Shown: positions 10,801 to 22,700 of the stretch, one piece after another
How positions within the stretch are numbered: position 1 is the first letter of the stretch
How the letters are laid out: the number at the start of each line of letters is the position of its first letter
Source: Siderastrea radians
Lineage: Eukaryota; Cnidaria; Anthozoa; Scleractinia; Rhizangiidae
Direction: 5' to 3'
Assembly: GCA_964017195.1 (NCBI GenBank)
Contig: OZ024891.1
Span: 7,403,994 to 7,467,993 of the forward strand
DNA length: 64,000 nucleotides
The notes under the pieces: generated by a model
What the model saw: only the letters and a program-made list of their open reading frames with translations
What the model was told of the DNA's origin: nothing
Databases searched by the model: none
Position numbers and translations under genes: made by a program

Positions 10801-11189
10801 TTGCCACGATGTTTTGTAGTCTTGAGCTTGAACCACGAATTAAATCGCTCCCACACGTATGACATGTACAAGCAGACGATAAAAAGATTCACTGCAACGA
10901 AGATAAGGAACAATCCCTGGGAAACTGGAGCGTATTTCTGCCTGTACTCGGCAAAGTATTGAGTTGTTAATTCTTGTCGTTCGTTCGTCTCGACGACTCC
11001 ATCCCTAACTGAACATCGAAATTCCATATTATAATCTTGTTTCCTCAACTGCCACTGGATCGCTTGCAATATAGGCAATATGACGAGAACGGATGTCAAA
11101 ATACCCCGCTGGAATCTTCCCACCCGAGTCAGGCTAGGCGATTCGAACAATTGGGGAATGGGGATCCGTAAATCCTTGAAAACGTCCAT
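7830..11189 (-). CDS. Four-transmembrane NACHT-LRR receptor (NLR-like)
   Basis: The 1,119-codon frame is uninterrupted. I chose the ATG at 11189; the frame stays open a little further upstream, toward an apparent acceptor at 11241. Residues 30-231 contain four hydrophobic segments (about 30-46, 92-112, 147-171, 206-231), with Cys at 59, 164 and 199 in or near the two predicted outer loops. This layout recalls pannexin/innexin/LRRC8-type pores. A basic linker (about 295-340) leads to a NACHT NTPase with Walker A GDPGIGKT (about 364-371), Walker B LLVFDGLNE (about 444-452) and a later TSRS motif. The C-terminal 270 residues hold about eight ribonuclease-inhibitor-type leucine-rich repeats (for example LEELYLGNNKIGDLGVEYI). 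The last repeat is degenerate. No CARD, DEATH or TIR domain is present. By family knowledge NACHT-LRR proteins are ligand-triggered signalling ATPases of innate immunity; the pore idea is inference. Confidence 0.9.
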   Translation of the reverse strand: MDVFKDLRIPIPQLFESPSLTRVGRFQRGILTSVLVILPILQAIQWQLRKQDYNMEFRCSVRDGVVETNERQELTTQYFAEYRQKYAPVSQGLFLIFVAVNLFIVCLYMSYVWERFNSWFKLKTTKHRGKILSELKASTAVFKAYSLQLCVRLVTAVAYVLYNCLTSSVVLPSEREYRKQWTPPSFVFSENSFDIAVHCYADRAFLSSMFNIALLTSATFSGALSLAELVYTWQETKAFERISDYYFCMFLLRHNSVTETTKMLIEKELFLEEQRETIQALVAKKPVLRLPLVNSRSRSSVPSIPSNIFVSQQKLKYKGVKKQKHKQELFRTYSRTKKLSVSCLEDLFKPGKDAPNPKRILVTGDPGIGKTEFVSKLIQEINSSLFPNESELHSLKFIFSFDFKELDLIDDHISLQEFLYHSAFSLKPADVVHRQIVANPDDVLLVFDGLNEWTVNSLPDHANITQSAKEKMSVVSLVLKLLSGDLLPGCTIVVTSRSSPLLSEIGEIVTFDRYAEIGSFKPEEAKTCVQEFFCDNKSLSITLTNRISSDEDLEIVCRVPQNCLLLCSYVDFVVSRRTSEEFQALQLPSTTTKLFEKLIDTATTLESDQNDHKTFPSDHFDFPKNSQEVLEKLSYLAFQGITQQRYSFTKEDLSLVELSAFEVEILVEAGFLRRLKGSSQKQSNIYSFSSLSIQEYLAATRIVQSTTIGEFRDFLEKANETHCHTLQFVAGLSKDGKKGKGVFVCLMQHLTDAIKLNSFVDEPVIDNQAIAFLCRCLFENGTQLGHPFAREATSTISKTKPIAFTEIGANPQETQAILHCLKEAMGDNVKKVIFESNAMGDGGFRQVASSICDPSSRLEQVNLTNSSVTDDGMLSFLEITARHSFLGIKILGLRGNEISSDGAKYLACVLFSDWCQLEELYLGNNKIGDLGVEYISEALCSGNSKIQTLDLSSNGITHNGVFYMSKALSNPFCTVKTLYLQKNKMLDFGLQDLCESLCTGECNLRVLFASSNEITDDGIRFVEKALAHKSCGLQELYLGYNQVTDKGVKSLLQALPNHQFNLKVLSLASNPITDVGVKMLANALRNSSCNLHRLCISLGRAHVTTTKASKLQVRYVNAF

Positions 11190-11240
11190 TTTGCCTTTCA
11201 AAACCACGAGCTTTGGCGTCCTCCTACGGTTCGATCACTC

Positions 11241-11242
11241 CT
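11241..11242 (-). other. Probable 3' splice site in the 5' UTR of the NLR gene
   Basis: On the minus strand the sequence GTATTCATTTCAG immediately precedes the exon carrying the NLR start codon. This suggests at least one upstream non-coding exon. No donor partner was identified. Confidence 0.4.
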
Positions 11243-12783
11243 GAAATGAATACATTTCGTTACCAGTTCAAAGCATCGTACAATGTTGTCTGTGTTGACC
11301 ATACTCAGTGTATATAGGATACCTGTATTATGTTATGTCCACTTGGAACAGGTGAAAACGGTCTTTGGGTTTTGTCACGCCACCTGTACAATGGGGGAGT
11401 TTGTCAGAGAAACACGACAACTTGTGCTATAAAATTATGCAAAATAACCTTTGAAAGAGGTCGTGTCGTCCACTTGACTGGCGTGACTGATGACGTACAC
11501 CCAAAAACTCTTCTTGTTGAGAGAATGTTTAGTGAACTTGACTCCGACGCCCTAAAGAATATGCCCTCTGTGATTGGCCAAAAGCCGTGTTTGTCGAGAA
11601 ACTGAAATCTCTCTCCCTGTGTACAGGTTATTTTTAATTTGTTTCTAGAAACACTCGCAATGTTTAAATTACTGAATTTGAAAGGCTCCAGCTTCTACCA
11701 AATTTCTTGTTCTCCCAAACTTTGAACATTGTCGGATTACCTTGAAAGTGGAAAAATTACGAGTAGAGACAAAAATTACATTAATGCCGTTAAGAAGATT
11801 AAGAAATACGAAATTGTGAGAGTATTCGCAAACAATCGCTAGGCATTTTGCCTGAGGCGAAAAATATCTTTTATAAATGAAAACAGAAGGATTTTTTAGC
11901 ACTGAAGTCATTTTGTCACGCAACTTAAGCCTGAAAAAATTAGATTTTTTAAGAAAGAGGATTATTTAATAAACTGGTGATGACTAAAAACTAAACAACA
12001 GCTCACTATAGCCTCAATAGTCGTTTCTTGGGTATTTTTAGTCAGTCTTTCAGGACTGCTAAAATATTAATTCTTCCGTTTGGTGCTGTAGAAAATCGCG
12101 AGTGAAAACAAGAAAGGAAGACTGCGGATAGCCGGTTTCACATTTTTTCCCCTCGCTTGTTAAATTCTGTTCGTTTCTCTTTTGGGCGTATTTTTTGGAC
12201 TACGAGTACAGGAGTAAATACGAGAATACGGTAAATCTCTCTAGCTATCTCACAGTACTCCCACACTATATATCTTGATTTGAAACTCGTCTCCCTCAGT
12301 TAATGTTGCTCAGTCACTTGCTATTGACTGTCTCGAACTCCCGTTATCTCTAACAAATTCAGGTTTTCCTTGCGTGTTCGAGAAAGCGGGATTCTACTTT
12401 CTTCCTTCACTCGAAATACACGCGTGAATGAGCACATCACGCGCGTGGAACTCAATGTAGCCAGGCGCGCGGGCGAGTATTAATTCATGTAAATTGACTG
12501 GTCGCTCAAAGATCCGTCACAGATAAGAACTGTTTTTCGTAGATTAACTTCTCTTAGTTTACCAATGTCCAGTACAATATCAGTGCATTTTTTTCTAGCC
12601 ACAGGATACCTGTAGCTTGTTGTTTGTCAGCCTTTTCTGGGACTAGTAGCGCTCTTCAAGAAGTACAAAATAGTACTTCACGAATTAATTATTTAGTTTT
12701 GGTATAAATTACTCAGTGTCTAAAGTGTTGTGCGTTTTTAAATAACTTCGATCGAATTATGTATTTTTTTCCTCAAAATTAGG
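11243..12783. other. Divergent intergenic region between the NLR and mucin-like receptor genes
   Basis: The region separates two genes that read away from each other. It probably holds both promoters. No exon, tRNA or clear regulatory motif could be supported, and the short open frames lack splice context. Confidence 0.4.
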
Positions 12784-13268
12784 CTTGGATAAATTCTGCT
12801 CGTAAAATGGCTTATTCTGCCAGCCGGCAGTGCTCATAAAAATCGCTTATTCTGCTCGAATTCTGCTCGGTACCCGAAAAATTTTCGGTCCTTCGGGCCT
12901 TATGTATTTTCACAAATATGGAGCCTGGGCCTAACCCTAAATACTAATTAGATTTTCATTATGGATAACAAAATTGTAATTCATCTCACTTTAATCGCTA
13001 ATATTAGACAAAGTAGTGATTTTTTTTATTAGCATCTTAAAAAAAGGAACATCAAACAAATGCATACAGGCTGTCTAATTATTTCTAAACTTTTTGTATT
13101 TATTTAGTTTTCATTTTTTTTCTTACAACTGTTATGCATATCATTAGTGTGACTGATTTTCCGTTATTCTGCTCAAATTCTGCTCAAAATGCCTTATTCT
13201 GCTGGCAGAATGATCGCCTCAAAAATCGCTTATTCTGCTCGAAATTCTGCCGGCAGAATTTATCCAAG
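12784..13268. mobile_element. MITE-like element with inverted ends
   Basis: A 485-bp segment begins with CTTGGATAAATTCTGC and ends with the reverse complement GCAGAATTTATCCAAG. Inside, the motif TTATTCTGCTCGA recurs in several forms near both ends. No target duplication is obvious. It lies about 270 bp upstream of the mucin-like receptor start codon. Confidence 0.65.
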
Positions 13269-13534
13269 AGTACAGTCACCATACAGCTAACCGACGTCGG
13301 ACAGATCACATGACATTGTCGGTTTATTTTCGGGAGCGCGTCGTTGAAGGCGATAAACACAACACGGTCGCCATGGAATTATGATAATGCCGGTCTAGAA
13401 ACACCTTGTAAATGCAACGATCATATCTAATTTTCCGTGAACGAATAACTGTACTGCCAATCGAGATGAACCAAACGAGAAGTCAAACGTAATATGGCAC
13501 TTTTAAGGATGAAGAAAGAATCCGTTTGACAGCG

Positions 13535-13733
13535 ATGTGGAAGATTTTTGTTGTGATCATTTTCGGTTTCTTGGTGCCACAATTACATGCTTCAAGTTCA
13601 GTCTCTTATTTGAGAACACCTTCGTCGAGCGTGTTGCCAAGCATATCAACGAATACTTTATCCTCTAGCATTCAGGATGGTACAGCCAGTACAAATGGTG
13701 TAATTTCGACAACAGATTTACTGTCGACATTCG
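13535..13733 (+). CDS. Mucin-like receptor exon 1 (signal peptide)
   Basis: ATG at 13535 opens MWKIFVVIIFGFLVPQLHA, a classic signal peptide with likely cleavage after the final Ala. A Ser/Thr-rich start of the stalk follows. The exon ends in phase 1 at GTAAGT (13734), fitting the G-CA split codon at 19742. The upstream in-frame TTG was not used as start because the signal peptide begins at this ATG. Confidence 0.85.
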
Positions 13734-16700
13734 GTAAGTTTGATTTTAATTTGAAGGGATATCAGCTAATAATTGCTGCTGTAAGAACTTCAGGAAATTT
13801 ATTTGCTAAAATTGGTCAGAATAACATAAAGACCGCCCCTGTTTGTTACATTTCCCTTTTTTATATTGATTGACTTATGTAAGTTATTTCAGTTCTCTGT
13901 TTATTAGAAACCTGAAGTTGTGAATTTGAGTCGTGCAAGCTTATTTCATTTGAAGTGCTGCTGATACAAATTTCTATTGAAAATTAGGTTTAGCATTTGC
14001 TGACTGGTTTCCATAAAAATCTTTGCTAGAAAGCCATGATCTCCAACGTCGAAATTCGTAATTTGATGTCCACAACAACCTCCTATTTGATCACTATCTA
14101 ACTTAAGATTTAAGCCCTTTATCGTTCCATACACGCTGCATTGTTGAAACAGATATTTCTTTGAAAACAGTGACCGATTGCAGACTTGTGAAATGAAAAC
14201 TCGTCAGCGTTACAAATCGAAATTCTAAGATTTCATGTTATTTATTTACTTTTACGCTAAATCGTCTTCATCGCTGATCATAAAAGATACTTCGTGGTAT
14301 TGAAAGTAGTTATTAGACAAGGAAAACATTGCCTCGAATTAGTTTGAATGTGTGACTTTAAGATGTCTAATTTCGCTATGTTTTGAACAAGTGTTTGCCT
14401 CTTACTATTCTAGATTGTTCCTCCCACATGTGATAGTTAATTTTAAAATAATATTTTCAAATGCTCTATAGTAAAATAAACATCCCAGCCAGTTATTTTT
14501 TTCTGTTAAATGGAGTCATGGGATATTAACATGTTGCTAAGCTTAAAGAGTATTTGATTTTTAATTGTCTATGCTTTGTCACTATTGTCTTGATGCATTT
14601 AGAAAATAATCCAAGAACTTGTTGGAAATTATTTGTCTTTTGTCCTGTATTTGCCTGTCAAAAGGTTTTGATCAATGTTCTTAATTAATAGCACTGTTTC
14701 TTAGCTGCAATACTCAGGCAACCTATCATCGCAGAATCTTGGCGTTCCCTGTCACTATCAACTGATATCGATCAGCCCGCTGTCATTTTGAAATAATTGA
14801 AATCACTAGCATGTCTGGAGACAAGTGAACTGTTACTACATTACTTGCAAAAAATTACGGACAATTTTAATTTCAGACAAAAATAGTGCCCGAAAATAAA
14901 ACCGCCATCACATTATTCAAGGCCAATATACATGATATAGCAAAATTCGGATGGGGCTTTGCTCAGATGTCGTGATTTTATGAAAGACAAAAACATACAT
15001 GAATTCCATTTTGCAGTTGCTATTTCAATCTTCGATCCAAGCCCAGTTTTATGATAACTGCATTGCCAGTGCCAGTGGTGCTAGTCCTCTTCTGTGTCAT
15101 CATCAATCAACACGACTGAAAGGTCCTTTTCATTGACACTAGCTTGTGGTTCTCCTTCATCTTTAGCTGTTGGTGACTGAGTGATTGATCAAGAGGCTCA
15201 TAGTTCTTTTGAATATATAAGCTCTTTGAGAAGAGGAAGAAGAAACCGCTTGCTGTCGTCAATTTTAAACGTAGCTCGGAGGGCTATCTGAAGCCCTCCC
15301 ATTGCAATTGCGGAGGGTCTATGCTTTTCATCCTCAGTTGTGGCATCGATACCGCCGAACTCTACCAAACTGTTGTTGAGACACTGCTTGAGAGTGACAT
15401 AAGCTTGATTGGTTATCTGTAAAACCTTGAGGGTGCAGTAAAACTATCATTTTCACAGATTTTACTTCAGTCTAATTCATGCTTTGTAGGCATAAATTTA
15501 CTTTAGGCATGTTTCAGCAAACTGTCCGAAATTTTTGTCCGAAATTTGACCGACTTGAGAGGAAAAGTGTCTGAAAATTAAACGTCTGAATTCTTAACAT
15601 CCAAATTTTTTTGCAAGTTATGTAAATTGGGCAATTCCAGAAAATATCCATACACCACGACGGACGGCTTCAATATTTTAACCCCCCCTTGCCTTCGGAA
15701 ATTCCAAAATGCGTTACCCCCCCATGCCCTCAGAATTCCATAATCGTTAACCCCCCTCCCCCTCGGAATTTCCCTTTTTTCCTCAAACCCTTCGGAATTA
15801 CCAAATGTGTTCACAAAATGCCCAACTTGGGCTATGTTACGTCAATCGGTTTCACATCACTCCACTTTTGTGGGAAAAAATTGGAAAAAAAAATGATTTC
15901 TGCTTACCTTTGTGCAACAGCTACAACCTACAGAAATTTTACATTATACCAAACTGCTACAGAACATTAAAATAAAAATATTGTGTGATATAAGTTTGTA
16001 CACTCGGAAGATATTACGATCGAAGGCGATCGCGTGCTCTGACACATCCGCCATATTGAATTTGAGCCTGCAGGGTCAGCAGTCGCGCCCAATCCTACGT
16101 ATTTCAAAAATGGCGCTCGCTTTAATTTTTTAGGACTATGTGCAGTATACATCATCAAAAAAAGTTGTTCAGTCTTTGTTAGATAATTTCTTGCTGGGTA
16201 TATTTTTGTATTTTTGTGTCTCTCTCAAAGTACAAAATCAAGCAGGCGTTCCTAAATAAAGAAGCAAGGGACTGGTGCGAGTTTTCGCCGTCCAGCCGAA
16301 GAGAGCGATGTTTACAGTACATACGCGAACAAAGATCTGTTCGTATTTTATTAATCTGAAATTCATCATCAAGAAATTCATGAATTTGATGTACAACCCA
16401 AGTTTTATCGGCTTTCTTCAACACATGCCAGATCTATGGATGCTTCTCTTGTATCCTGCACTTTCGCGGTCGTCATCAGTGTCGCGTCGTTCGGTCGTGC
16501 TTCATTTACGAACTGGTAACGTCCACAAAATTTAAAGTTTTAAGCCTTCAGAATTCCAAATGTAAGTACCCCCCATGCCTTCAGAATTCCAAATGTAAGT
16601 ACCCCCCCCCATGCCTTCAGAATTCCAGTTCAAAGAACCCCCCCTTGCCCTCGGAATTCCAAAAAGCCGTCCGTCGTGGTGTATGGATATTTTCTGGAAT

Positions 16701-19700
16701 TGCCCATTGCCAGGGTCTTGTCTTCATGCTGTTTTGAATACCAAAAGAAGACCCTTGGAACAAGGGTGATGTTAGGGGTGTTAAGAATAGTAAGACATGG
16801 GAGCCAGGACTTTTCTGTTAGGAAAATGGGAGCTTTTGGTGTTGCCATGGGTATTTTGGCTTGACTGCATCTTGCTAAAATACATGTGTGAGCCATGGCT
16901 CAACCAAACGTGCCTTATATTTTTGCCTAAGGTTTCTTCACCGTCACTATTAAATTCTGGTCAGTTGAACTGCAGTTTTTATCTGTATAGTAGATTTGAC
17001 TGCCTGTCCACATAAGTTTCAGACAAGGAGAAAGAGGACCAATCCATTTCCTATAACTGTGTGTGCATATTATGTGTAAAATTGCATAAAATGGTACCCA
17101 AGGTACCCAAGTCTGCTTGCTGGTCAACATACACTCGATTGAAAAAACGTTCACATGAAAAGTACAAACCCTAAACAATAAGACCTGATGGATTTATGGG
17201 TAAATGTATAATAGCTTTGCATATTCAAAATAAAAGACTGGTCTCTTGTGACTGATGTTGATTGCAATGAGTTGCACGTCGGTGATGGAAATGGCACAAG
17301 CCTTTCTAGAAGTGGCCAAATTAACAAATAAGGGCAAATTTCATTGCTATACGTAGCAAAATTTTCATCTGTTCACGAACTAAAACAATTTTATTGGCCG
17401 GCGAAACTATTCAGAAATAAGGAAAAACCTTATAGTTCCAGTACTGTACGTGTGAAAACAATCATTCACAATTGATTATGCAAATGCAGTCTTTGTACAA
17501 ACATTTCCCAGGAAGCCCTTGGGTCTCGCGTTAATGTTATACTTATCATACAACAACGTTTTTGATCTATGTTGAAAACATAGGGTCTTAGCCAGCGTGA
17601 AGTTTTTCGCTTTCTATGTTTGTTTGTTTGTTTGTATGTTTGTATGTTTGTATGTATGTATGTATTTCTGATCCAGGGGGGAGTCCCATGTGAGACTGGG
17701 CGGGGATGTTCTTCATTCGACCTGTAAAAGATGCCATTCTAAAACAGACGGAGAACGTGAGACGACGAGCTTCCATGCACCTTTCGCATGGGAGTGCACC
17801 GCCCGGGAATTTTTGTGGCACTATGTGGCATTCAGATTGAGCCTACTAAGCTAAGAGTACATTTCTACCAATGAAAGAGCTGGTTAGAATCCGCTTACTG
17901 AAGCTGAAGGTCAGACAAGGTCAAGCTTACTGGCCATGTTGAATGCACATATGGGGACGGAAAGGATCAGCACAATTGTGCTTTTCTACTTTTTCCTCTC
18001 GAATATTATATTTTCAGTAAAGGCTTGGTGTGGTGGAATTGATGGTAATTTCCTAAAGCTATTGTAAGGGCAGGTAAAATTGAACTTTGTTGTGGCCAAT
18101 GGTGGAACGTGAGTATGTGACAAAAACAATTAACCTTGTTCCAAAAATAGACTTGTTGACGAGAAACTGTAATTTAATTTGTTCCTTTATGATTTGTGTT
18201 ATGAAACAGCTGTTTTGGTTATGTATCTTTGAGCAAGATGTTGGTTAAAAAGATTGTATCTGTGCTTGATATGGATACTTTTGACTGTACTTTGCAAGGT
18301 TTTTGAAACGGCTTTGTTTGGTAATTTGAAATTTATAGCGATGTGTTTATAAGATTATAATTTGAATAAATTAACTTTTAATTCAAGCGTGTCAGTAGGT
18401 TTTTAAACCTGTTTTCTCTTCCCATAATGCAGTTTAGTTTTAGTTTACGATGTTGTGTCCATGATTTATATCAGTCATATCCACAGATTTTCCAGCCGAC
18501 ATAGAAATGATTTCTTTCTTGGTTTTATCATATAAGGGAACATATGGTTTTTGAATTTTTTTAGCGAAGTGTTTAAAATTAGCTTGTTCAAGTGTGTCTG
18601 TAGGTTTTTAAACCTGTAATGTATACGGTAACATAGCGAGTTCATGGTACTTTCAAGCTCGGAAACTTCGTTAACTGCAAAACCAAAATGTACTTTTGAA
18701 TCGTCTGGCAAAGGAATATGAAATTCTCCCAGAAGGTGCGAATCTTTCCGTCGAAATTGTTCGAGAATTCCTTACTGCGGGGCATTTTTTGGAGAACTCG
18801 GTGCCAAGCTGCTGGCCGATGTCATCTCAATACGACAAAAAGTGAAAAGTCCTAAAAAGTACAGCAAATCACAGTTTACTTAAAGGAAACAAAATACCAG
18901 TCTGCATAGTCTGAGTAGTCTGCATGGTCTGCAGTCTGCACAGTCTGCAGTCGGCAGTCTGCATTTTAACATGACCGCAATGACTGTCCTCTCCTCAAAT
19001 TGTTATCTAATGTACTTGTTTCTTTCACATCTTGTTGTGACCTCGATTTATATTCTTCAGTAATATGCAGACAATCATTAGTTGACCTTAACTGAGGTTT
19101 CAGTTTTAGATTTAATTTGAAATTCTTATGCAGTCATTTTGTTCTAGTGTCAGTTTGACTTTTTAGCCTGTAGGCCCACTAGGCCGATGGTTGCTCTATC
19201 TTCAATTTTGGTCCAACTGGGTTTTTAGTGGGATTTTGTTTTACATTCCAAGGGTATTGCTTGAGTAAACAAAAAAGCTGTTTTAGGCCCAGTTCAGACT
19301 CGGTACCTCTCATCAGTCTCATGTGCCGTACCAAATACATTTTTGCTCCTAGGTCGTATTTAGGTGGCAAACTTTGCCGTACCCTGAGATTTTGGCTTGC
19401 CTAATTGAAATCTGTCAAAAAAACTCATTTGGACACCGTACAACTGCCAAAAAACTACGTACTACTTGGTACTGCACCTGGGAGGTGCTGCGTCTAAACT
19501 GGGCCTTATGTACTCAGGTGCTATAGTGGAGGGGGAAGTATTTGCAAGAGTAATTGCGTGTGTTGTTTTGTCCTCAGAGTATGTCTTAAAAATTGCAAAT
19601 AAGACTTGTCATTTCAACATAAGTCAAGCATGCAATGCGTGCCTATGTTTTCAATTGAGTGTATGCCTTATTTTAATTACAATTACCACCAAAAGTATCA

Positions 19701-22700
19701 ATAAAATTTGCTGACATATCTTACAAATTTTATTTCCACAGCATCTAATGCGATGTCATCAGCTCAACTTCTGAGCAGTACAATACTGTTAGTTTCACCA
19801 TCTGTTGGCAGCAGCTTGAAGACAGAGACTTCAGTTTTATCTATTTCAACAACAAGGACGTTGAAACAGTCATTAGCAGTTACTTTAGAAAATTCTCAAA
19901 TTGTCAATGCTAGTCAAAGTAGCATTGAAGGTGTTAAAAGTACCAGTAGTTCAATTAATTCTCTAAATGCCTCTGCTGAAGCATCATCAATATCTTCTAT
20001 GTTGCTAGATTTAAATGGTTCAAGCAGTGGAGTAAGCGAAAAAAGGACAACAAATGCTGTGTCTTCATCTGTCAATGAAGGAAGTCAATCAATGTCATCA
20101 TCATCGTTGATGTCGGCTAGTATTGTGTCAGTAAACACAAGTCTGTTCTCTGTTGTTTCTTTAACAGTAAGCACGCCAGGCTCTGTTTCTGCTACAAGAA
20201 CTTTACCATTGCTTTGGTCATCAACTGTTACTCCAGAAGCAATATCCAGCCAAAGTCGGTCATCTCATTCTATGACTACTAATGACACAGCCAGTCATGG
20301 TTCCTCAACTGGATGGCTTAGTCAATCAATGGCTGCAACATCAGTGCTGCAACGAGAGACCTCTCACACAGATTTGTCAAGTTCAGTTGCTGTGGCAGCA
20401 AATGGTACTTCATCAACAAGTTTTTCTACTAGCATTATCAAAGCTGTGTCTACCAATGTATCAAAATCTGTAGTGGAAAGCCCTTCAACCCTTGAAGTGT
20501 CTGCCACAATCTCAGCATGTGCAACTGTAAAATCGAATGACACTCTTTCAATTATGCAAACCATGGCAACAGTGAATTCCACTGTGGATGCCCCTGCAAC
20601 AACTGTTTCGTTTAGCCTGCAACCATCTGCAGTTTTAAGTTCAGTTGGACTTGGTGTCAACCAAACAACTGCTATTACTGCCACCTCAGTCTCACACTCT
20701 CGTCAAATTCCAAGTCATAACCAATCCATTCTTGCAGCTACATCATCTCCTGTATTGTTATCAAGTAATGCCACCATACATGCTTCACCCTTTACCGCAA
20801 CATCAAGTTCTATGAGCATAGGAGTTGGGTCTTCCATTGCAAATGTTACAAGTGACAGATCAATTTCATTGTCAAAATCGGATGCAGCCTTGCCAAGTTC
20901 AGAGGTATCAGAAAATGCCAGGAGCCATTCATCAAGGAGTGTCCCTTCAAGCATTGCATCCATAGCAACTAAAACTTCAAGTCCATTTACGGCAACACCA
21001 AGTTTACTGAAGTCCCAAAGTGATGCAACCCAATCAATGAGAACACTGCACACCTCAGCAATAACTGCTTCTTCAAGTGCAGGAGTTGTATCTTCCATGG
21101 TAACAGTCTCAGTTAAAAAATCAAGTTCAAGACCTTTGGCATCTTCAGATTTGATGGTTTCACCAAATGTAACAGGCCAATCAAGACTTTTGTCCAAGAC
21201 AGCATCACCATCCATGGTGATATCTCCATCATCACCTGTCTCTCCAAATAAGACATCCACCAAAGACGGCTTCATTGTCACATCCTATTCTACTCCTTGT
21301 TACATCTACTATGTTGTAGAAAAGACTGTCCTTCCTGTGACAACAGCCAATCACAGTGTAATCCCAGCAACGACCCCAAAGGTAACACTGGACATCGGCA
21401 GTGCGACAAGTATGCATTCAGAATTGCCGACAGTTACGCTGACACATCCTGCTACTGTGACAACTCAAAGCAGTGATGGAGCAACAGTGATACCTTCTCA
21501 ACCACCTAGTTTGACACCTGAAACGGTCACTAAAGTGCTGAGTACAGACACTCATAAAGTCACACAGCCTCCCATGATGTCCAGTGTCATCACTGACTCA
21601 AGAAGTGCTGCTTCCAGCGCATCACAAGCAGCCACGATTTCAACTCAACAGCAAGTTGAATCATCTCAGCAAAAGTCTGGTACAGTAGCTATTCCCTTTG
21701 TGACTCCTTCTGTGAGCTTGTCACAGGGTTCCAGTCCAGTGACCTCAGCAAGTAGTTTTACCCCAATTGTGGCCACGCCCAGCATGTCAGACAAGCAGAA
21801 CCTGTCTGTAGCTACAGCTTCCTCTACCGCTACCTTGCTGTCAAGTGTCCAATTGACAATCAGACAAGAGAGTGTCCAGTCTACGCGAGGAGGAGCCTCT
21901 GTGATGTCTACAAGTTCAGTTCAGTCAAGAGCTTTTGTTACCACCGTTGCTCCATCAGTTCCTACCCAAAGTCTCAGCCACGGTACCACTTCAAGCGGAG
22001 CCTCTCAAGTGATGTCAAATGGTAGCACAACTGTTGTACAAGCCTCTGAAGGGTCTGTTTTGCCATCCAGAAGTTTTTCATCTGACACACCAAAAACAAG
22101 CATTCTATCAAATACAACCTCTTTGAGCACACAGGCTGGAACACCAACTGAAAGCCAAGTTCTGGTTCCCACAACATCAAGTGCATCTACAACCCAATTA
22201 AGAAATACAACTGTTACAAGTTCTTCTCTTGTGCTGGTGTCAGATACCACAAATTTGTCACAAGCGCCATCTCTTTCTGTTGCGGCTAGTCAAACTGTCT
22301 CAAACATTTCTTCCAGCTTAGTTGCCACTGTAAGTCAGGTTCAACCATCCTCAATCGCCAGTGAAACCATTCAAGCTAGTGTTACGGCAGGGTCCAGTAA
22401 GAATTCAACAGCTGAATCCACTAGTACAGTGATAACACGTGGTGTGGAAGCTACAAAGTCGACTTCATCCAGCATCCATTCATCACCAAATTCTACTGCC
22501 AGCATTGGTGGACAGCCTCCATCCGTTATGTCGTCTTCATCCCAAACTGTGTCCCAAGCGGCTGCTACCAGCTCACCCCATGCAGCTGCTTCAAGTTCAC
22601 AGTTAAATGTAGCCAGTCAGTCTTCTGCTTCCAGCATTGCAGGCCAACAATCCGTAATGTCATCTTCATCGGCAACAGTGTCTCAAATGGGTGATGTGAG

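Larger units (their letters stand above)
13734..19741. other. Intron 1 of the mucin-like receptor (6.0 kb)
   Basis: The intron carries a decayed minus-strand coding fragment (15081-15416), an inverted-repeat element (15629-16705), a GT-rich microsatellite (about 17617-17666) and an AGTCTGCA tandem tract (about 18899-18964). A 34-bp direct repeat around GTAGGTTTTTAAACCTGT occurs near 18390 and 18595. I see no other exon of the host gene in it. Confidence 0.7.

Noticed and set aside
11330..11605. 91-codon open frame upstream of the NLR gene
   Set aside because: No signal peptide, domain or splice context, and an ordinary length for chance in this composition.
18675..18845. Plus-strand frame of 56 codons with EYEILPEGANLSVEIVREF
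   Set aside because: The composition looks protein-like, but it has no start, no clear acceptor in the right place and no recognised family. It is too weak to annotate.
20715..21281. Long minus-strand open frame within the mucin exon (also 23703-24392)
   Set aside because: They lie wholly inside the Ser/Thr-rich exon and arise from its biased codons. They have no domains, splice sites or independent composition.
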